Shown here piece by piece: positions 35,891 to 44,143 of a stretch of DNA of 64,000 nucleotides. Numbering within the stretch: the stretch's first letter is position 1; every line of letters begins with the position of its first letter. A program made the translations under genes and the position numbers. The notes under the pieces were generated by a model. That model was not told where the DNA came from and did not search any database. It saw nothing but the letters and a program-made list of their open reading frames with translations. Source of the stretch: Mucilaginibacter psychrotolerans (lineage in GTDB: Bacteria; Bacteroidota; Bacteroidia; Sphingobacteriales; Sphingobacteriaceae); the NCBI RefSeq assembly GCF_004519315.1, contig NZ_SOZE01000009.1, positions 1 to 64,000 of the forward strand. Direction: 5' to 3'.

Positions 35891-36155
35891 AATGATTTAA
35901 AATGTAAATGTTAGAAGTGCGGCTCTTGGAATGAAGGCCGCCTTTTTGCTTACCGGCTGTGAATAGTAATCCGCCGACAATAGATCCGATAAGCACAACG
36001 GCACCCAGCCACATATTGACCAGTGACATGGTTAACGCGCCAAAAACGAGACCGGTTAAAAGGGAGGCAATCCCCCAGTAAATGAATTTGCCTTTGAACC
36101 CTTTGAATATAAGGGGCCGCTGAAGCCCCTTATATACTGGATACTTTCTGGCCAT
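35868..36155 (-). CDS. traF: Conjugative transposon protein TraF (DUF4133)
   Basis: A 95-aa protein MARKYPVYKGLQRPLIFKGF with two adjacent membrane helices, the TraF/DUF4133 plan (VirB3-like). The ATG at 36153-36155 overlaps the traE stop by one base (TAATG), which decides the start over a longer upstream frame. Confidence 0.88.
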   Translation of the reverse strand: MARKYPVYKGLQRPLIFKGFKGKFIYWGIASLLTGLVFGALTMSLVNMWLGAVVLIGSIVGGLLFTAGKQKGGLHSKSRTSNIYILNHYGRKNLI

Positions 36156-36460
36156 TATAAGCCGAAGAAAGCTTTGATCACCAATGCGGATACCACCAGG
36201 AAAACGCATGAGCCACCCCATCCCATCAGCTCTTTGTTGATATCCTGGTCACCGCTGTTCCACTTAGAGTAGACGCGAATGGCACCAACAATTCCAACGA
36301 TGCCACCTATCACGAGGGTGATATTGGTAACCGGTGCTACGTAGGTTTTGAGTGTGGATGTGGCCGTGTTCAGGCCATTAACGCCGCTTTGGGCGAATAC
36401 GGGAATTGACAGGGCCAGCAATACGGCTGAAGCCCAAAACTTTTTGGTTTTTGAAAACAT
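36155..36460 (-). CDS. traE: Conjugative transposon protein TraE (DUF4134)
   Basis: A 101-aa protein with signal peptide (MFSKTKKFWASAVLLALSIP) and two membrane helices (ITLVIGGIVGIVGAIRVY; GSCVFLVVSALVIKAFFGL), the DUF4134/VirB2-like pilin plan. It is followed by traF with a one-base overlap. A second DUF4134-like gene lies 212 bp upstream. Confidence 0.88.
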   Translation of the reverse strand: MFSKTKKFWASAVLLALSIPVFAQSGVNGLNTATSTLKTYVAPVTNITLVIGGIVGIVGAIRVYSKWNSGDQDINKELMGWGGSCVFLVVSALVIKAFFGL

Positions 36461-36672
36461 TAAATAGGAGAAAAAATATAGGCGGAGATCTTTTAAAGCC
36501 TGCCGGGAGACGGCTGGTTATCATTAAAGGGCATTCAGATCACGACATATGCCCCAGTTCTTTAACCCGAACGGGATGGAGTTAATCAGCGTTTGTCCAT
36601 TAGGTCAACGTGATTAATTATGAGACGGAAATCTTTTATAGCTTCCGGAGAAGAAGCGAAGAATAAAGGCGT

Positions 36673-36963
36673 TCAGATTCCGAACAACGCCCTTAAGAAA
36701 GCACCCGCGAGGGTAATAAAAATGGCGGCAAAAAACCAGGCAGCAACATCTGAATCGACGCGGTCTTTCCCCATTTGCGCGTTGTGATAGATCTTCAATG
36801 CGCCATTCAAACCCACTAAAGTGGCGATGACGAGGGAACAATCAAAAGCGGAGAAGAAAGAAGCTGTCAGATCCTGTTTGGCCTGCTGCATCTCGGCGAT
36901 GCCGGGTTGTGCCATAGCTGCTAACCAACCGAGGCAGCAACACGCAGTCAGGAACCATTTCAT
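36673..36963 (-). CDS. Second TraE/DUF4134-like protein
   Basis: A 96-aa protein with signal MKWFLTACCCLGWLAAMA and two membrane helices. VGLNGALKIYHNAQMGKDRVDSDVAAW parallels VGIVGAIRVYSKWNSGDQDI in traE. It is a diverged paralogue; two DUF4134 genes in tandem are common in Bacteroidota elements. It lies 2 bp after the upstream gene. Confidence 0.75.
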   Translation of the reverse strand: MKWFLTACCCLGWLAAMAQPGIAEMQQAKQDLTASFFSAFDCSLVIATLVGLNGALKIYHNAQMGKDRVDSDVAAWFFAAIFITLAGAFLRALFGI

Positions 36964-36965
36964 GG

Positions 36966-37250
36966 CTAAAAACTAACTGCCCTGGTGTATTCGATCACTT
37001 CTTCCCGGGCAAGGTTAAACATTTGTTTGAGGCTTACGCCGCCTGAAGAGGCGATGGAAGACCCGGTATCATTTGCAGCGGATTCCTCTATATGTGATCT
37101 AATCGGTTCAATGTCCTCCACAAAAGTGAGTTCATGTTTATCTTGTTGGGTATGGGCGCGCTTACTGCGCAATTGATCCCAAAAGATGATGGCGGCGTAG
37201 TACAAAGTGTAGAAGCCAAATAGCCAGACGGCAAATTTCATCCAGGTCAT
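36966..37250 (-). CDS. Small membrane protein (TraC position)
   Basis: A 94-aa protein with one N-terminal membrane helix (FAVWLFGFYTLYYAAIIFW) and an acidic cytoplasmic tail. It overlaps traB by 4 bp. The position fits traC of CTnDOT-like operons; sequence similarity was not established. Confidence 0.6.
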   Translation of the reverse strand: MTWMKFAVWLFGFYTLYYAAIIFWDQLRSKRAHTQQDKHELTFVEDIEPIRSHIEESAANDTGSSIASSGGVSLKQMFNLAREEVIEYTRAVSF

Positions 37251-37606
37251 AAGTCTGTGTTTTGAATAAATTGTTTAATAATGGTTTTCAGCTCCGGGTA
37301 GGAATCAAAGAAGTGTTTCACGGCAAAGGCGACAAATTTGGTCACGTCCACATTGGTGGCCATCTTAAACTTGTTCATTAGATCGAGCGTCTGTTTATCC
37401 AGCCGGATATGCGCCATGCTTTTGCAGTCACTATTGTCATAAGCAATCATGGCTTTGAGTATGGTCGATTCCATGATCTTATCGGCCTTTTTCTTTGCTT
37501 TCCCCTGGATATCATCAGGCGGGTTCTGTTGCTCACTTGCCTGCTTTTCGCCGGGCCTGACCATTTTTTCGCGGAGCTGATCAGCCAGTGATTTTATTTT
37601 TTCCAT
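37247..37606 (-). CDS. traB: TraB-like DUF3408 protein (ribbon-helix-helix type)
   Basis: A 119-aa protein: a Lys/Glu-rich N-terminus, then HIRLDKQTLDLMNKFKMATN and VTKFVAFAVKHFFDSY. This is the DUF3408 pattern, with a predicted ribbon-helix-helix DNA-binding fold. It is encoded directly after a ParA-type ATPase (13-bp overlap), like a partition pair, so it could bind a repeated DNA site such as the 8-bp array at 39274-39636 (inference). Confidence 0.75.
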   Translation of the reverse strand: MEKIKSLADQLREKMVRPGEKQASEQQNPPDDIQGKAKKKADKIMESTILKAMIAYDNSDCKSMAHIRLDKQTLDLMNKFKMATNVDVTKFVAFAVKHFFDSYPELKTIIKQFIQNTDL

Positions 37607-38220
37607 AAGTAGTCGGCAAATATTTCTTCGAATACCGGCGTGATCACCGGATATAAAGAAAGGGGTGTATGAAAAGTGGTGATGCGCTGAAAGTCGATCC
37701 GGTCAGGAATAGGCGGCGTTATTTTGCCGAAACGGGAAAGCTGCTCATTCACTTCGCTCATGATCTCGAATTTTACATTCGCTTTGATCCGGTTAGGAAC
37801 GAAGATCACGTCCACTTTAGGATTTACTTTTTTGAGCACCACGGTAAATAACACGGTGGATTCGAAGGTGAACTCATCGTAAGCAAAAGGGCAGATCACC
37901 AGGTCGGCGATCTTAAAAACAGGTATAAGCCCGTCATCATCCAGCTTACCGGGTAGGTCAATGAGCACCGCATCTTTTTTGTTTTTGGCCAGGACCGGGC
38001 CAAGTACCGGAAAGCTGTCCAGGTTAGCGGGTAATACCTCGTAAGGTTCCTCATTTTCCAGCACTTTGGCTTTTTCGTATTTTTGAGATATGGACTGCTG
38101 GTAGTCCATATCAATGAGGATTACCGGCCAATCCTTAGCCAGGCTCAGGTAATTCCCTGATAGGACGGTGAGCGTACTTTTTCCTACGCCACCTTTTTGG
38201 TTTCCAAATAGACATATCAT
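37594..38220 (-). CDS. traA: ParA-family ATPase TraA
   Basis: A 208-aa ATPase with deviant Walker A NQKGGVGKST (7-16), and DMDYQQS and VLIDLPGKLDDDG as Walker A' and B. Bacteroidota elements use this ParA relative (TraA) at the start of the tra operon. It overlaps traB and lies 20 bp from mobB. It may act in DNA positioning for transfer or in partition. Confidence 0.9.
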   Translation of the reverse strand: MICLFGNQKGGVGKSTLTVLSGNYLSLAKDWPVILIDMDYQQSISQKYEKAKVLENEEPYEVLPANLDSFPVLGPVLAKNKKDAVLIDLPGKLDDDGLIPVFKIADLVICPFAYDEFTFESTVLFTVVLKKVNPKVDVIFVPNRIKANVKFEIMSEVNEQLSRFGKITPPIPDRIDFQRITTFHTPLSLYPVITPVFEEIFADYLWKK

Positions 38221-38240
38221 AATTATTCATGGTTTTTCCC

Positions 38241-39239
38241 TTATCGGGTGTTAGTGCGTGCTTTCTTCTGCCGCCTGCGTTTCATACCCAGCACCTGCTG
38301 GTCATCAATATCGTCGGCAATCATTACCGGCTGGATATGCACCGGTTCGGATTGATATTCGTAAGAATAAGTAAGGGAATCATCCTTGTTCAAATCGCTA
38401 AGCGTAATAAGATCACGCTGTTTCGGCGGAATATATTCGATGTTCTCATCAAGCAAATATTTAAGGCTTAAGATCTCGCTTCCTTTTAAAACCCGTTTGG
38501 TCGCATGATCAATTACGGTATAGCCATAGGGCTTTTTACCATCAGCGCCATGCAGGATAATGTCTACCTGATATCGGTCGTGCATACGCTGAATGAAAGC
38601 CGGGTCGTGCCTTTCCTTTAGAAAGAGTTCCTTGAGCTCAGCCATGCGGGTTTTATCCGGAACATAACCTGCTATTTTACTGGCAAGTTTTTTCTCATGG
38701 AGATAATCCCTGCCGAGGTAACCCTGGTTTTCAAGAATTAAATAGAATTGCGCTTTGGTGCTAAATTGGTATTGTAAAGCAAATGTGTAGCCTAATACTT
38801 TATCCAGGCTGCGGACCGAACGTACATGTTCATAGTCCCGGTCGATTAATTTACCCTGCCGGTCTACCCTTGAAGAGACTACGTGTAAGTGATGATTTTC
38901 CGTGTCTTTATGAAATACTATGAGGTAGGGTTGCTCACCGTACTTCATTTCTTTCAGCCACATCACCGCTGCTTTCGTCAGTTCGTGTTTATTGTAATTT
39001 CGGCCATTTGCAGAAATTACAGCATGAAACTGCGTGTTCTTCAGGCCTTTGTTTCTGTGTTGTGCCGCAAGCACCTGTAGATAGTTGACCAGATCCTGTG
39101 GCCTGGGGTTATTTAAAGCCTGGAGAGGCCCGAAATTGGCGATCAGCATTAATTCCCCCGTATTACGGTCAACTTTATTAGTATTGTATTGAACACCTGC
39201 AAAAGTTATCGATGGTTTTTTAAGGATATGTGCGATCAT
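38241..39239 (-). CDS. mobB: Relaxase MobB (MOBP-type)
   Basis: A 332-aa protein with N-terminal relaxase domain. The three-His motif appears in HKDTENHHLHVVSSRVDRQG (about residues 105-125), and candidate catalytic Tyr residues lie nearer the N-terminus (QYNTNKV, NGRNYNKHE). It would nick at oriT and pilot the strand. It is preceded by a 360-bp non-coding array and then mobA. The basic C-terminal end (MKRRRQKKARTNTR) suits DNA contact. Confidence 0.88.
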   Translation of the reverse strand: MIAHILKKPSITFAGVQYNTNKVDRNTGELMLIANFGPLQALNNPRPQDLVNYLQVLAAQHRNKGLKNTQFHAVISANGRNYNKHELTKAAVMWLKEMKYGEQPYLIVFHKDTENHHLHVVSSRVDRQGKLIDRDYEHVRSVRSLDKVLGYTFALQYQFSTKAQFYLILENQGYLGRDYLHEKKLASKIAGYVPDKTRMAELKELFLKERHDPAFIQRMHDRYQVDIILHGADGKKPYGYTVIDHATKRVLKGSEILSLKYLLDENIEYIPPKQRDLITLSDLNKDDSLTYSYEYQSEPVHIQPVMIADDIDDQQVLGMKRRRQKKARTNTR

Positions 39240-39273
39240 TGGTACCTAATAGCTGTATTTGTTGGCATCATAT

Positions 39274-39636
39274 ATTAGGCTATCCGGATAACTGTGTATC
39301 ATAAGACCGATATATCAAACAATCAGTCTATCGAGGGATCATATGATCTGGCTATCACCAAATCAGTTGAACAGTAGATTACAGTCTCGCTTCATCCATA
39401 TATCAACCTATCAAGAGAACCTAATAGCCTATGATCAGCTTATCTAAAGATCGACCTATCACTGTATCTTGGCCTCGATCTATCGGTATACCTTATGATC
39501 AAGGTATCGACCTATCCTTGTGACTGCGTATCAGGAAATCACACTATCTGACTATCGGTAGATCTTATTAACCGTTGATCTGGGTAACGTTCCTTCTTTA
39601 CATCGTTTGATCTTCCAATCAGCGTACCGATGTATC
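39274..39636. repeat. Phased array: ATC every 8 bp, 45 consecutive registers
   Basis: Counting from 39282 to 39634, every eighth base starts a unit. 31 of 45 units are exactly ATC, and most others differ by one base (AAC, ACC, AGC, GAC, CTC, TTC, ATT). Position 1 is A in 41 of 45 units and position 3 is C in 44 of 45. The base before ATC is mostly T or G, and the other four bases vary freely. An ATT at 39274 may be a further unit. The 8-bp period excludes a coding origin. A small hairpin (GGCCC-tggat-GGGCC, 39641-39655) lies between the array and the mobA stop. The array fills the mobA-mobB gap. Confidence 0.9.
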
Positions 39637-39662
39637 ACAAGGCCCTGGATGGGCCTCCAAAT

Positions 39663-40073
39663 TTAATTAGCCATGGCCCGAAGTATTTTACGTAAAGCAG
39701 CTTCAAGTGCTTGTTGTATTTGCAGATATTCTTCAAACAGGCGGTTAAACCTATCGATGACTATCGGATTCAACGAACCTTGTAATTTCAGCACATTGGC
39801 GTGCCGTGCTAATTGGTTGATATTATTCCCAACGCGGCCAACCTCAGCACCAATGTTATCCAGATGTTTAATTAGTTCTTTTGAATTGATAACCGCTTGT
39901 TTGGCATCTGATAAAACCCGCATCCTGATCAGGTCAGTTTTAGACGTACCCAGTTCCTTTTCTAAAGCCACAACCACTTCATATTCGTCATCAGTAAATC
40001 TGACATTAATAAATTTGGTCTTTTTGCCCCCCGCCATTTTAGGCCTGCCACTTAACTTTTTAAGGTCACCCAT
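39663..40073 (-). CDS. mobA: Mobilisation protein MobA (ribbon-helix-helix relaxosome accessory)
   Basis: A 136-aa protein (ATG at 40071-40073, MGDLKKLSGRPKMAGG) with ribbon-helix-helix pattern FINVRFTDDEYEVVVALEKE. A MobC-type C-terminal segment follows (IGAEVGRVGNNINQLARHAN), typical of Bacteroidota MobA. It would bind oriT and help the relaxase. The longer frame to 40163 runs through the hairpin cluster and is unlikely to be coding. Confidence 0.85.
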   Translation of the reverse strand: MGDLKKLSGRPKMAGGKKTKFINVRFTDDEYEVVVALEKELGTSKTDLIRMRVLSDAKQAVINSKELIKHLDNIGAEVGRVGNNINQLARHANVLKLQGSLNPIVIDRFNRLFEEYLQIQQALEAALRKILRAMAN

Positions 40074-40098
40074 AGAAAAACGAGTTGCGAGTTTTTTA

Positions 40099-40186
40099 CC
40101 TCCCCCCGGGAGGGCAAGAGACTTTTTGTGTAACAAAAAGACATCTTGCCGTTGTAAAAACAACGGCTTTTTGGCTTATCAAAAAG
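40099..40186. promoter_or_regulatory. Cluster of four hairpins upstream of mobA: oriT candidate
   Basis: Four perfect inverted repeats lie in 88 bp. CCTCCC/GGGAGG (40099-40113), CTTTTTGT/ACAAAAAG (40122-40140), GCCGTTGT/ACAACGGC (40148-40167) and CTTTTTG/CAAAAAG (40167-40186). Transfer origins carry such repeats just upstream of the first mob gene. No nick-site consensus was recognised. Confidence 0.55.
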
Positions 40187-40303
40187 GCAGTTGAACCACC
40201 ATTTTGCTAATTGTCAGGGATTGAACAAATAGTTAGACAATGGCTCGTCGGGTATTTGTGCCCGGCGATCTGCAGATTTCGACGGACCTTAGTTTGCCAT
40301 CAC

Positions 40304-41248
40304 CTACCTGGAAAATGGAACCCTGACACCAGAAAAGAACGTATCAGTTTTTCTTTCCGCCGACAAAAGCGCATGATGAAGCACTTTTATTTTGTCGTTA
40401 TAATCATTGTACCCATCGTATACCGATGAACGGTCTGTTGCATAAGGTAGCGCTTTGATAAAGTCCTTTGTAGCTAAAAAGCCTTGCTTATCGCGGTCAA
40501 AATAAACATCCAGGCTCGAATACATCTTTGCTTTATTGATACCCGCTTGTAAAAGGGATAGCGTGTTTAAAACAATGATGCTATGATCAGCTAAAGGATT
40601 ATCCGTCCGCCAACTCAGGTAATTGATATAACCTTCAAATACCGCCGCCTTTTTAGCATTAGCCTCCAACACGGTGATTCCCTTATGCCCCATGCAGCCT
40701 TTAAAGTATTTGTTCCGAACTTCCCAGCCGGAATTTTCATTTTGCCAGCCGGCAGCGAAGAATTGTTTACGAACACCTTTATCATCCTCCACATAATAAT
40801 ATACCTCTTTCAGGCATTTTTCGGCGGCTTCATAAACGCCGCGGTTTTTCAGGTATTCGGTTATTGCCGGGTGCGTACCTAACGGTTTCACCTGATGAAC
40901 AATGTAGTGCGGTAATTTTGTGGCTTTACGCGGGCGGATTATCCTGGCCTCCCCTGTTTCCATCGCACAGGCCTCCTGAATTTTTTTGATGACCTCGTTA
41001 AAATTTAGATTTTTCCAGTAGGCCAGCCCGAAATCAATAATGTTGCCACCTTTGCCAGTACCATGGTCGAACCAGACACCCAGGTCATCGTTGACACTTA
41101 GGGAGGGTTGGGAGTCATTGTCCCTTAACATACTGATGTACATTCTTTCCCGTCCCCGTTTAAATACTGGCTGATAACCTAAGCGGCTCAGCAGGCCAAC
41201 AATAGATGCCTGTTCTTTGAGCTCTTTTGCAGTTAATAAATTAGCCAT
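40304..41248 (-). CDS. Toprim-domain primase-like protein
   Basis: A 314-aa protein (ATG at 41246-41248, MANLLTAKELKEQ). The N-terminal half has PSLSVNDDLGVWFDHGTGKGGNIIDFGL, as in CHC2-primase relatives but without the zinc Cys set. The C-terminal half has a toprim-like order: AAVFEGYINYLSW (acidic), then SSLDVYFDRDKQG (DxD). It probably primes complementary-strand synthesis after transfer. It is usual beside mobA in Bacteroidota elements. Confidence 0.8.
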   Translation of the reverse strand: MANLLTAKELKEQASIVGLLSRLGYQPVFKRGRERMYISMLRDNDSQPSLSVNDDLGVWFDHGTGKGGNIIDFGLAYWKNLNFNEVIKKIQEACAMETGEARIIRPRKATKLPHYIVHQVKPLGTHPAITEYLKNRGVYEAAEKCLKEVYYYVEDDKGVRKQFFAAGWQNENSGWEVRNKYFKGCMGHKGITVLEANAKKAAVFEGYINYLSWRTDNPLADHSIIVLNTLSLLQAGINKAKMYSSLDVYFDRDKQGFLATKDFIKALPYATDRSSVYDGYNDYNDKIKVLHHALLSAERKTDTFFSGVRVPFSR

Positions 41249-41302
41249 AAAATATAATTGTTTAGAAGTTAAATGCATGAAAAGCGTCGATTGACGATAG
41301 TA

Positions 41303-41522
41303 CCGGCAGCGGGTAACGATCCCGATTAATTCACTTCTGCCGGCAGATATTCGGGATTACTCGCGTCAGATCCTACGATCCGGGCTCTCGCCTGCCTTTG
41401 CGCTCTCGGGTTGCGGCTTTACGCTTACCTTCGCAAAATTTCCGGCTCCCCGCCGGATAATGTTTCATCCCCACATGTCAAATAACTTTCGTATTCCATC
41501 CGGCTAACCGGAGATCATGTGG
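41303..41522. repeat. Two nested hairpins of like architecture upstream of primase gene
   Basis: First: outer CCGGCAG (41303-41309)/CTGCCGG (41337-41343) enclosing CGGG/CCCG (41310-41324). Second: outer CCACATG (41471-41477)/CATGTGG (41516-41522) enclosing TCCGG-ctaa-CCGGA (41499-41512). The 41249-41698 stretch has no gene. Such folds could be single-strand origins or an RNA leader of the primase gene. Confidence 0.45.
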
Positions 41523-41650
41523 CAAAGCAACCGTGTTTTGAGTTGCCCAAAAAGTTCAACTTTTTATTGCACCCCAAATTGCACCCTTGCACCCTATTGA
41601 TTTACAGGCGATTATCATCAATAAAAAAACTTTTCTTTTGGCGACAAACA

Positions 41651-41676
41651 AAAAAACCGCCCTTATGAGGCGGCTT
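41651..41676 (-). terminator. Terminator after 41699-42385 gene
   Basis: On the minus strand CCGCC-tcataag-GGCGG is followed by seven T residues. It lies just past the stop codon of the RteC-like gene. Confidence 0.7.
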
Positions 41677-41698
41677 TGAAAGAGATCGCAGAAATGAT

Positions 41699-42385
41699 TC
41701 AGTAATCCTTAATAATCAGGATCAGCTTTTCCAGCGTTGCTATGGCGACTTCTTTATCAATCTGCTCAATATGATAAGTGCTTTTTCGCATACTGTTCCA
41801 AGATATATTTTTCATGTTTTCCGTGGAAAGAAAGGGTACGATAGATCGAAAAATAACGCTGATGGAACTGGCTATGATGAGCTTGGCATCGTCTGCGGCT
41901 TTCAGGATAATCCCGATTTGGTCGACGCTCAGCTTACAGAGTATTTTGGAGATGACTATTGGCTGCTTTGGAGTAACAAGGTCTTCAGTAAACTTATCAA
42001 TAACATATTTGCCGTATCTTTTTTTTAAAGCTGCAGCAGTATTTTGGAGGGAAAGTACCAGGTTTTCGCCTGTTGCCGCTAATGGCTGGTTATCAACGTA
42101 GCCTGCCAGATTTTCCATAGCCTGCTGTTCCAGCAAGCGCAGCGAATCGTAGAAATGGGTTACGATTGCTTTGATTTTCTTTGGTGAAAAAAGGTAAAAA
42201 GTGACCGATTTCAGATTCTTTAGAACATTTTGCAATTCCTGATCGAATTTGCTTTCAATCGATAATAATTGTTGTATTCCCAGCTCAGAAACATTTGCTT
42301 TTTTTGGGTTTAGCGTTACCTCTATTACTTCGTCCAGCCAGGCATAAGGATAGCCTTGCTTCTTACCTTTATTGTACATAACCAC
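41699..42385 (-). CDS. RteC-like regulatory protein (short)
   Basis: A 228-aa protein. The C-terminal part KLSVDQIGIILKAADDAKLI...PFLSTENMKNISWNSMRKSTY has the order seen at the end of RteC-like Bacteroidota proteins, and parallels the end of the neighbour at 42653-43825. RteC activates the excision operon in CTnDOT; that role here is only inferred. It has its own terminator. Confidence 0.5.
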   Translation of the reverse strand: MVMYNKGKKQGYPYAWLDEVIEVTLNPKKANVSELGIQQLLSIESKFDQELQNVLKNLKSVTFYLFSPKKIKAIVTHFYDSLRLLEQQAMENLAGYVDNQPLAATGENLVLSLQNTAAALKKRYGKYVIDKFTEDLVTPKQPIVISKILCKLSVDQIGIILKAADDAKLIIASSISVIFRSIVPFLSTENMKNISWNSMRKSTYHIEQIDKEVAIATLEKLILIIKDY

Positions 42386-42652
42386 CTCCTCAAATTTCCC
42401 TATAGCAACTTTAAACTACAGCAAAAATTCATCATGGTTGAACTGCTTCAAAGGGGAAATACCCTGATTGCATAAGGATTTAATGCGCTAACGAAGTAAG
42501 CTCAGCTGCTCATGCGAAGTGATCTTTAGAATCAAAGATAATATATGCTGTGTACGCTTTTCATAGATATACTTTGTCCGATTGTCCAACTTTTGTGATA
42601 AAATAGACCTCTTGGAAAGTTGCTGACGGATTTATCTTTAATCAACTTATTT

Positions 42653-43825
42653 TTATTTTGGAAAAAACATTTTATTGACTTTTGACACCATTTTCAATAG
42701 TAGCTCCCTTACCGCATAGCCTGTAAACTGATCGCCGCTATAGTATAATTTATTCATACTGCCATAAGATATACTTTCCTGTTTTTTACTCATGAAGTGA
42801 GTAGAAAAAAACTTCAATATGGCAGTAATATTTTTCATCGTAAAGACTCCTTCCTCATATAACAATCTGACCAACAATGCCATTTGAGCTACAGTAAGCT
42901 TTAATTCTAACTTGTCTGGAATTTCGCGTTCATCGCCGTTGGCCGTAAAATGTTCTTGACGGATAACCTCGTTCAACCAAAGGTCCAGCTGAATATGAAC
43001 CGCAGCAACATTTGGATCAAATGCGGTAGTCGTCATTACCGGCATAGTTTTGAGTAAGAGTAGCTGTTTCATCAACATTGGCCCTTGGTCTTCCGCACGC
43101 AACATGAACTTTTTGTTCAATACATCGTCCTGATACCACTGGCAAAAGTCAAGGTGATTAAAGTTTATATAGAATAATGCCTCAATGATGCTGTGTGTAA
43201 GATCTGCGCTACCAACGAAAGCAACGGTGCCCTGCAACGTCTCTGTAAAAGTCGTCAAATATTCAGCTGCACGATAACTAAGCAAAGCTTTGCTATCTGT
43301 GTTAATGATACCTCCCAGATAATCCATTAAACAAACCTTAAGTCCTGGATCTATTTCGATATTTTCCAAGCCGGCGCTTAACTCTTCCGCTAACTCAGCC
43401 ATTTTTTTCCTTACGGATGGCGTTATAGCATCCGGTATTTTTCCGTTCTGATCGACATAAGAATGGAAATATTGTAACTGGAAATTTCTTAAATCCAGCA
43501 GGCACACCTGTAATAGCAATGGTATTCTCAAAAGTGCATCATCTTCTGTCAAGCCATTATCGTTAGCAGATCCGATCAGCTTATGAATAAAATCTGTCTT
43601 TTCCAGGATGACCTGTTGCTGAAAAGCTATATATCGTCGAAGAACATAATCCTTTACCTGACTGAATAGCAGCCCCGTCCAGACTTTCTTTATCCGCTGA
43701 CATTCCTCCTTTATATGGGTTTCCTGCGCGGTCAAATAGGCAGTCGACAACACTTCAGATTTGTCTATCATGCCGGGAAAACCAGCCGCCATGGTGGCCA
43801 GCATTTTTAATTCGTCCTTAAGCAT
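42653..43825 (-). CDS. RteC-like protein (long), next to the RiPP precursor
   Basis: A 390-aa soluble helical protein. The last ~90 residues (KLTVAQMALLVRLLYEEGVF...KKQESISYGSMNKLYYSGDQ) match the RteC-type C-terminal pattern. The first 300 residues are not recognised. The start is 34 bp after the stop of the candidate precursor peptide, in the same direction. It could be an element regulator or a RiPP-locus protein (for example immunity). Confidence 0.5.
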   Translation of the reverse strand: MLKDELKMLATMAAGFPGMIDKSEVLSTAYLTAQETHIKEECQRIKKVWTGLLFSQVKDYVLRRYIAFQQQVILEKTDFIHKLIGSANDNGLTEDDALLRIPLLLQVCLLDLRNFQLQYFHSYVDQNGKIPDAITPSVRKKMAELAEELSAGLENIEIDPGLKVCLMDYLGGIINTDSKALLSYRAAEYLTTFTETLQGTVAFVGSADLTHSIIEALFYINFNHLDFCQWYQDDVLNKKFMLRAEDQGPMLMKQLLLLKTMPVMTTTAFDPNVAAVHIQLDLWLNEVIRQEHFTANGDEREIPDKLELKLTVAQMALLVRLLYEEGVFTMKNITAILKFFSTHFMSKKQESISYGSMNKLYYSGDQFTGYAVRELLLKMVSKVNKMFFPK

Positions 43826-43859
43826 AGTATCAAATTTTAATTCTGGAATTACCTAATTA

Positions 43860-44051
43860 TTAGAACCTTATGTTCGCTTCCCTTTGTGGCTTGCCGAAAT
43901 GTGTTTGCCCGCTGACGGTAGTTAATACGGTAATTGTTGTATTAGTTGGGTCACCTACAGTCGTTTCCGCGGAATTGCCATCTATCAGATCATTGAAGCG
44001 ATGTAACTTATTGATCTTTTTATTGATTTTTTTTGCTATTATATTTTTCAT
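43860..44051 (-). CDS. Candidate RiPP precursor peptide, Thr-rich and Cys-free
   Basis: A 63-residue peptide: a basic leader (MKNIIAKKINKKINKLHR), then FNDLID at 19-24, like the FxLD-type leader motif recognised by LanB dehydratases. A core follows from about residue 25 with nine Thr and two Ser (TTVGDPTNTTITVLTTVSGQ) and no Cys. A full-length LanB gene and a LytS/LytTR pair are nearby. The divergent two-component system begins 92 bp from its start. With no Cys, thioether rings cannot form within this peptide. It could be a small unrelated protein, but composition and context favour a precursor. Confidence 0.6.
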   Translation of the reverse strand: MKNIIAKKINKKINKLHRFNDLIDGNSAETTVGDPTNTTITVLTTVSGQTHFGKPQREANIRF

Positions 44052-44143
44052 ATCAGTTGCTTTTTACTCAAATTAGGAGTAATCAATAGGGTACAGCAAC
44101 TTTGTTACACGCATGACATGATGCAGTAGACACATAACCGGCA

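Noticed and set aside
39274..39655. CRISPR array or coding relic as explanation of the 8-bp pattern
   Set aside because: Units are 8 bp with a 3-base core, far shorter than CRISPR repeats; no cas genes; the period is not a multiple of three.
40074..40163. 30-codon N-terminal extension of MobA
   Set aside because: It would translate the hairpin cluster; the start at 40073 gives the normal MobA N-terminus.
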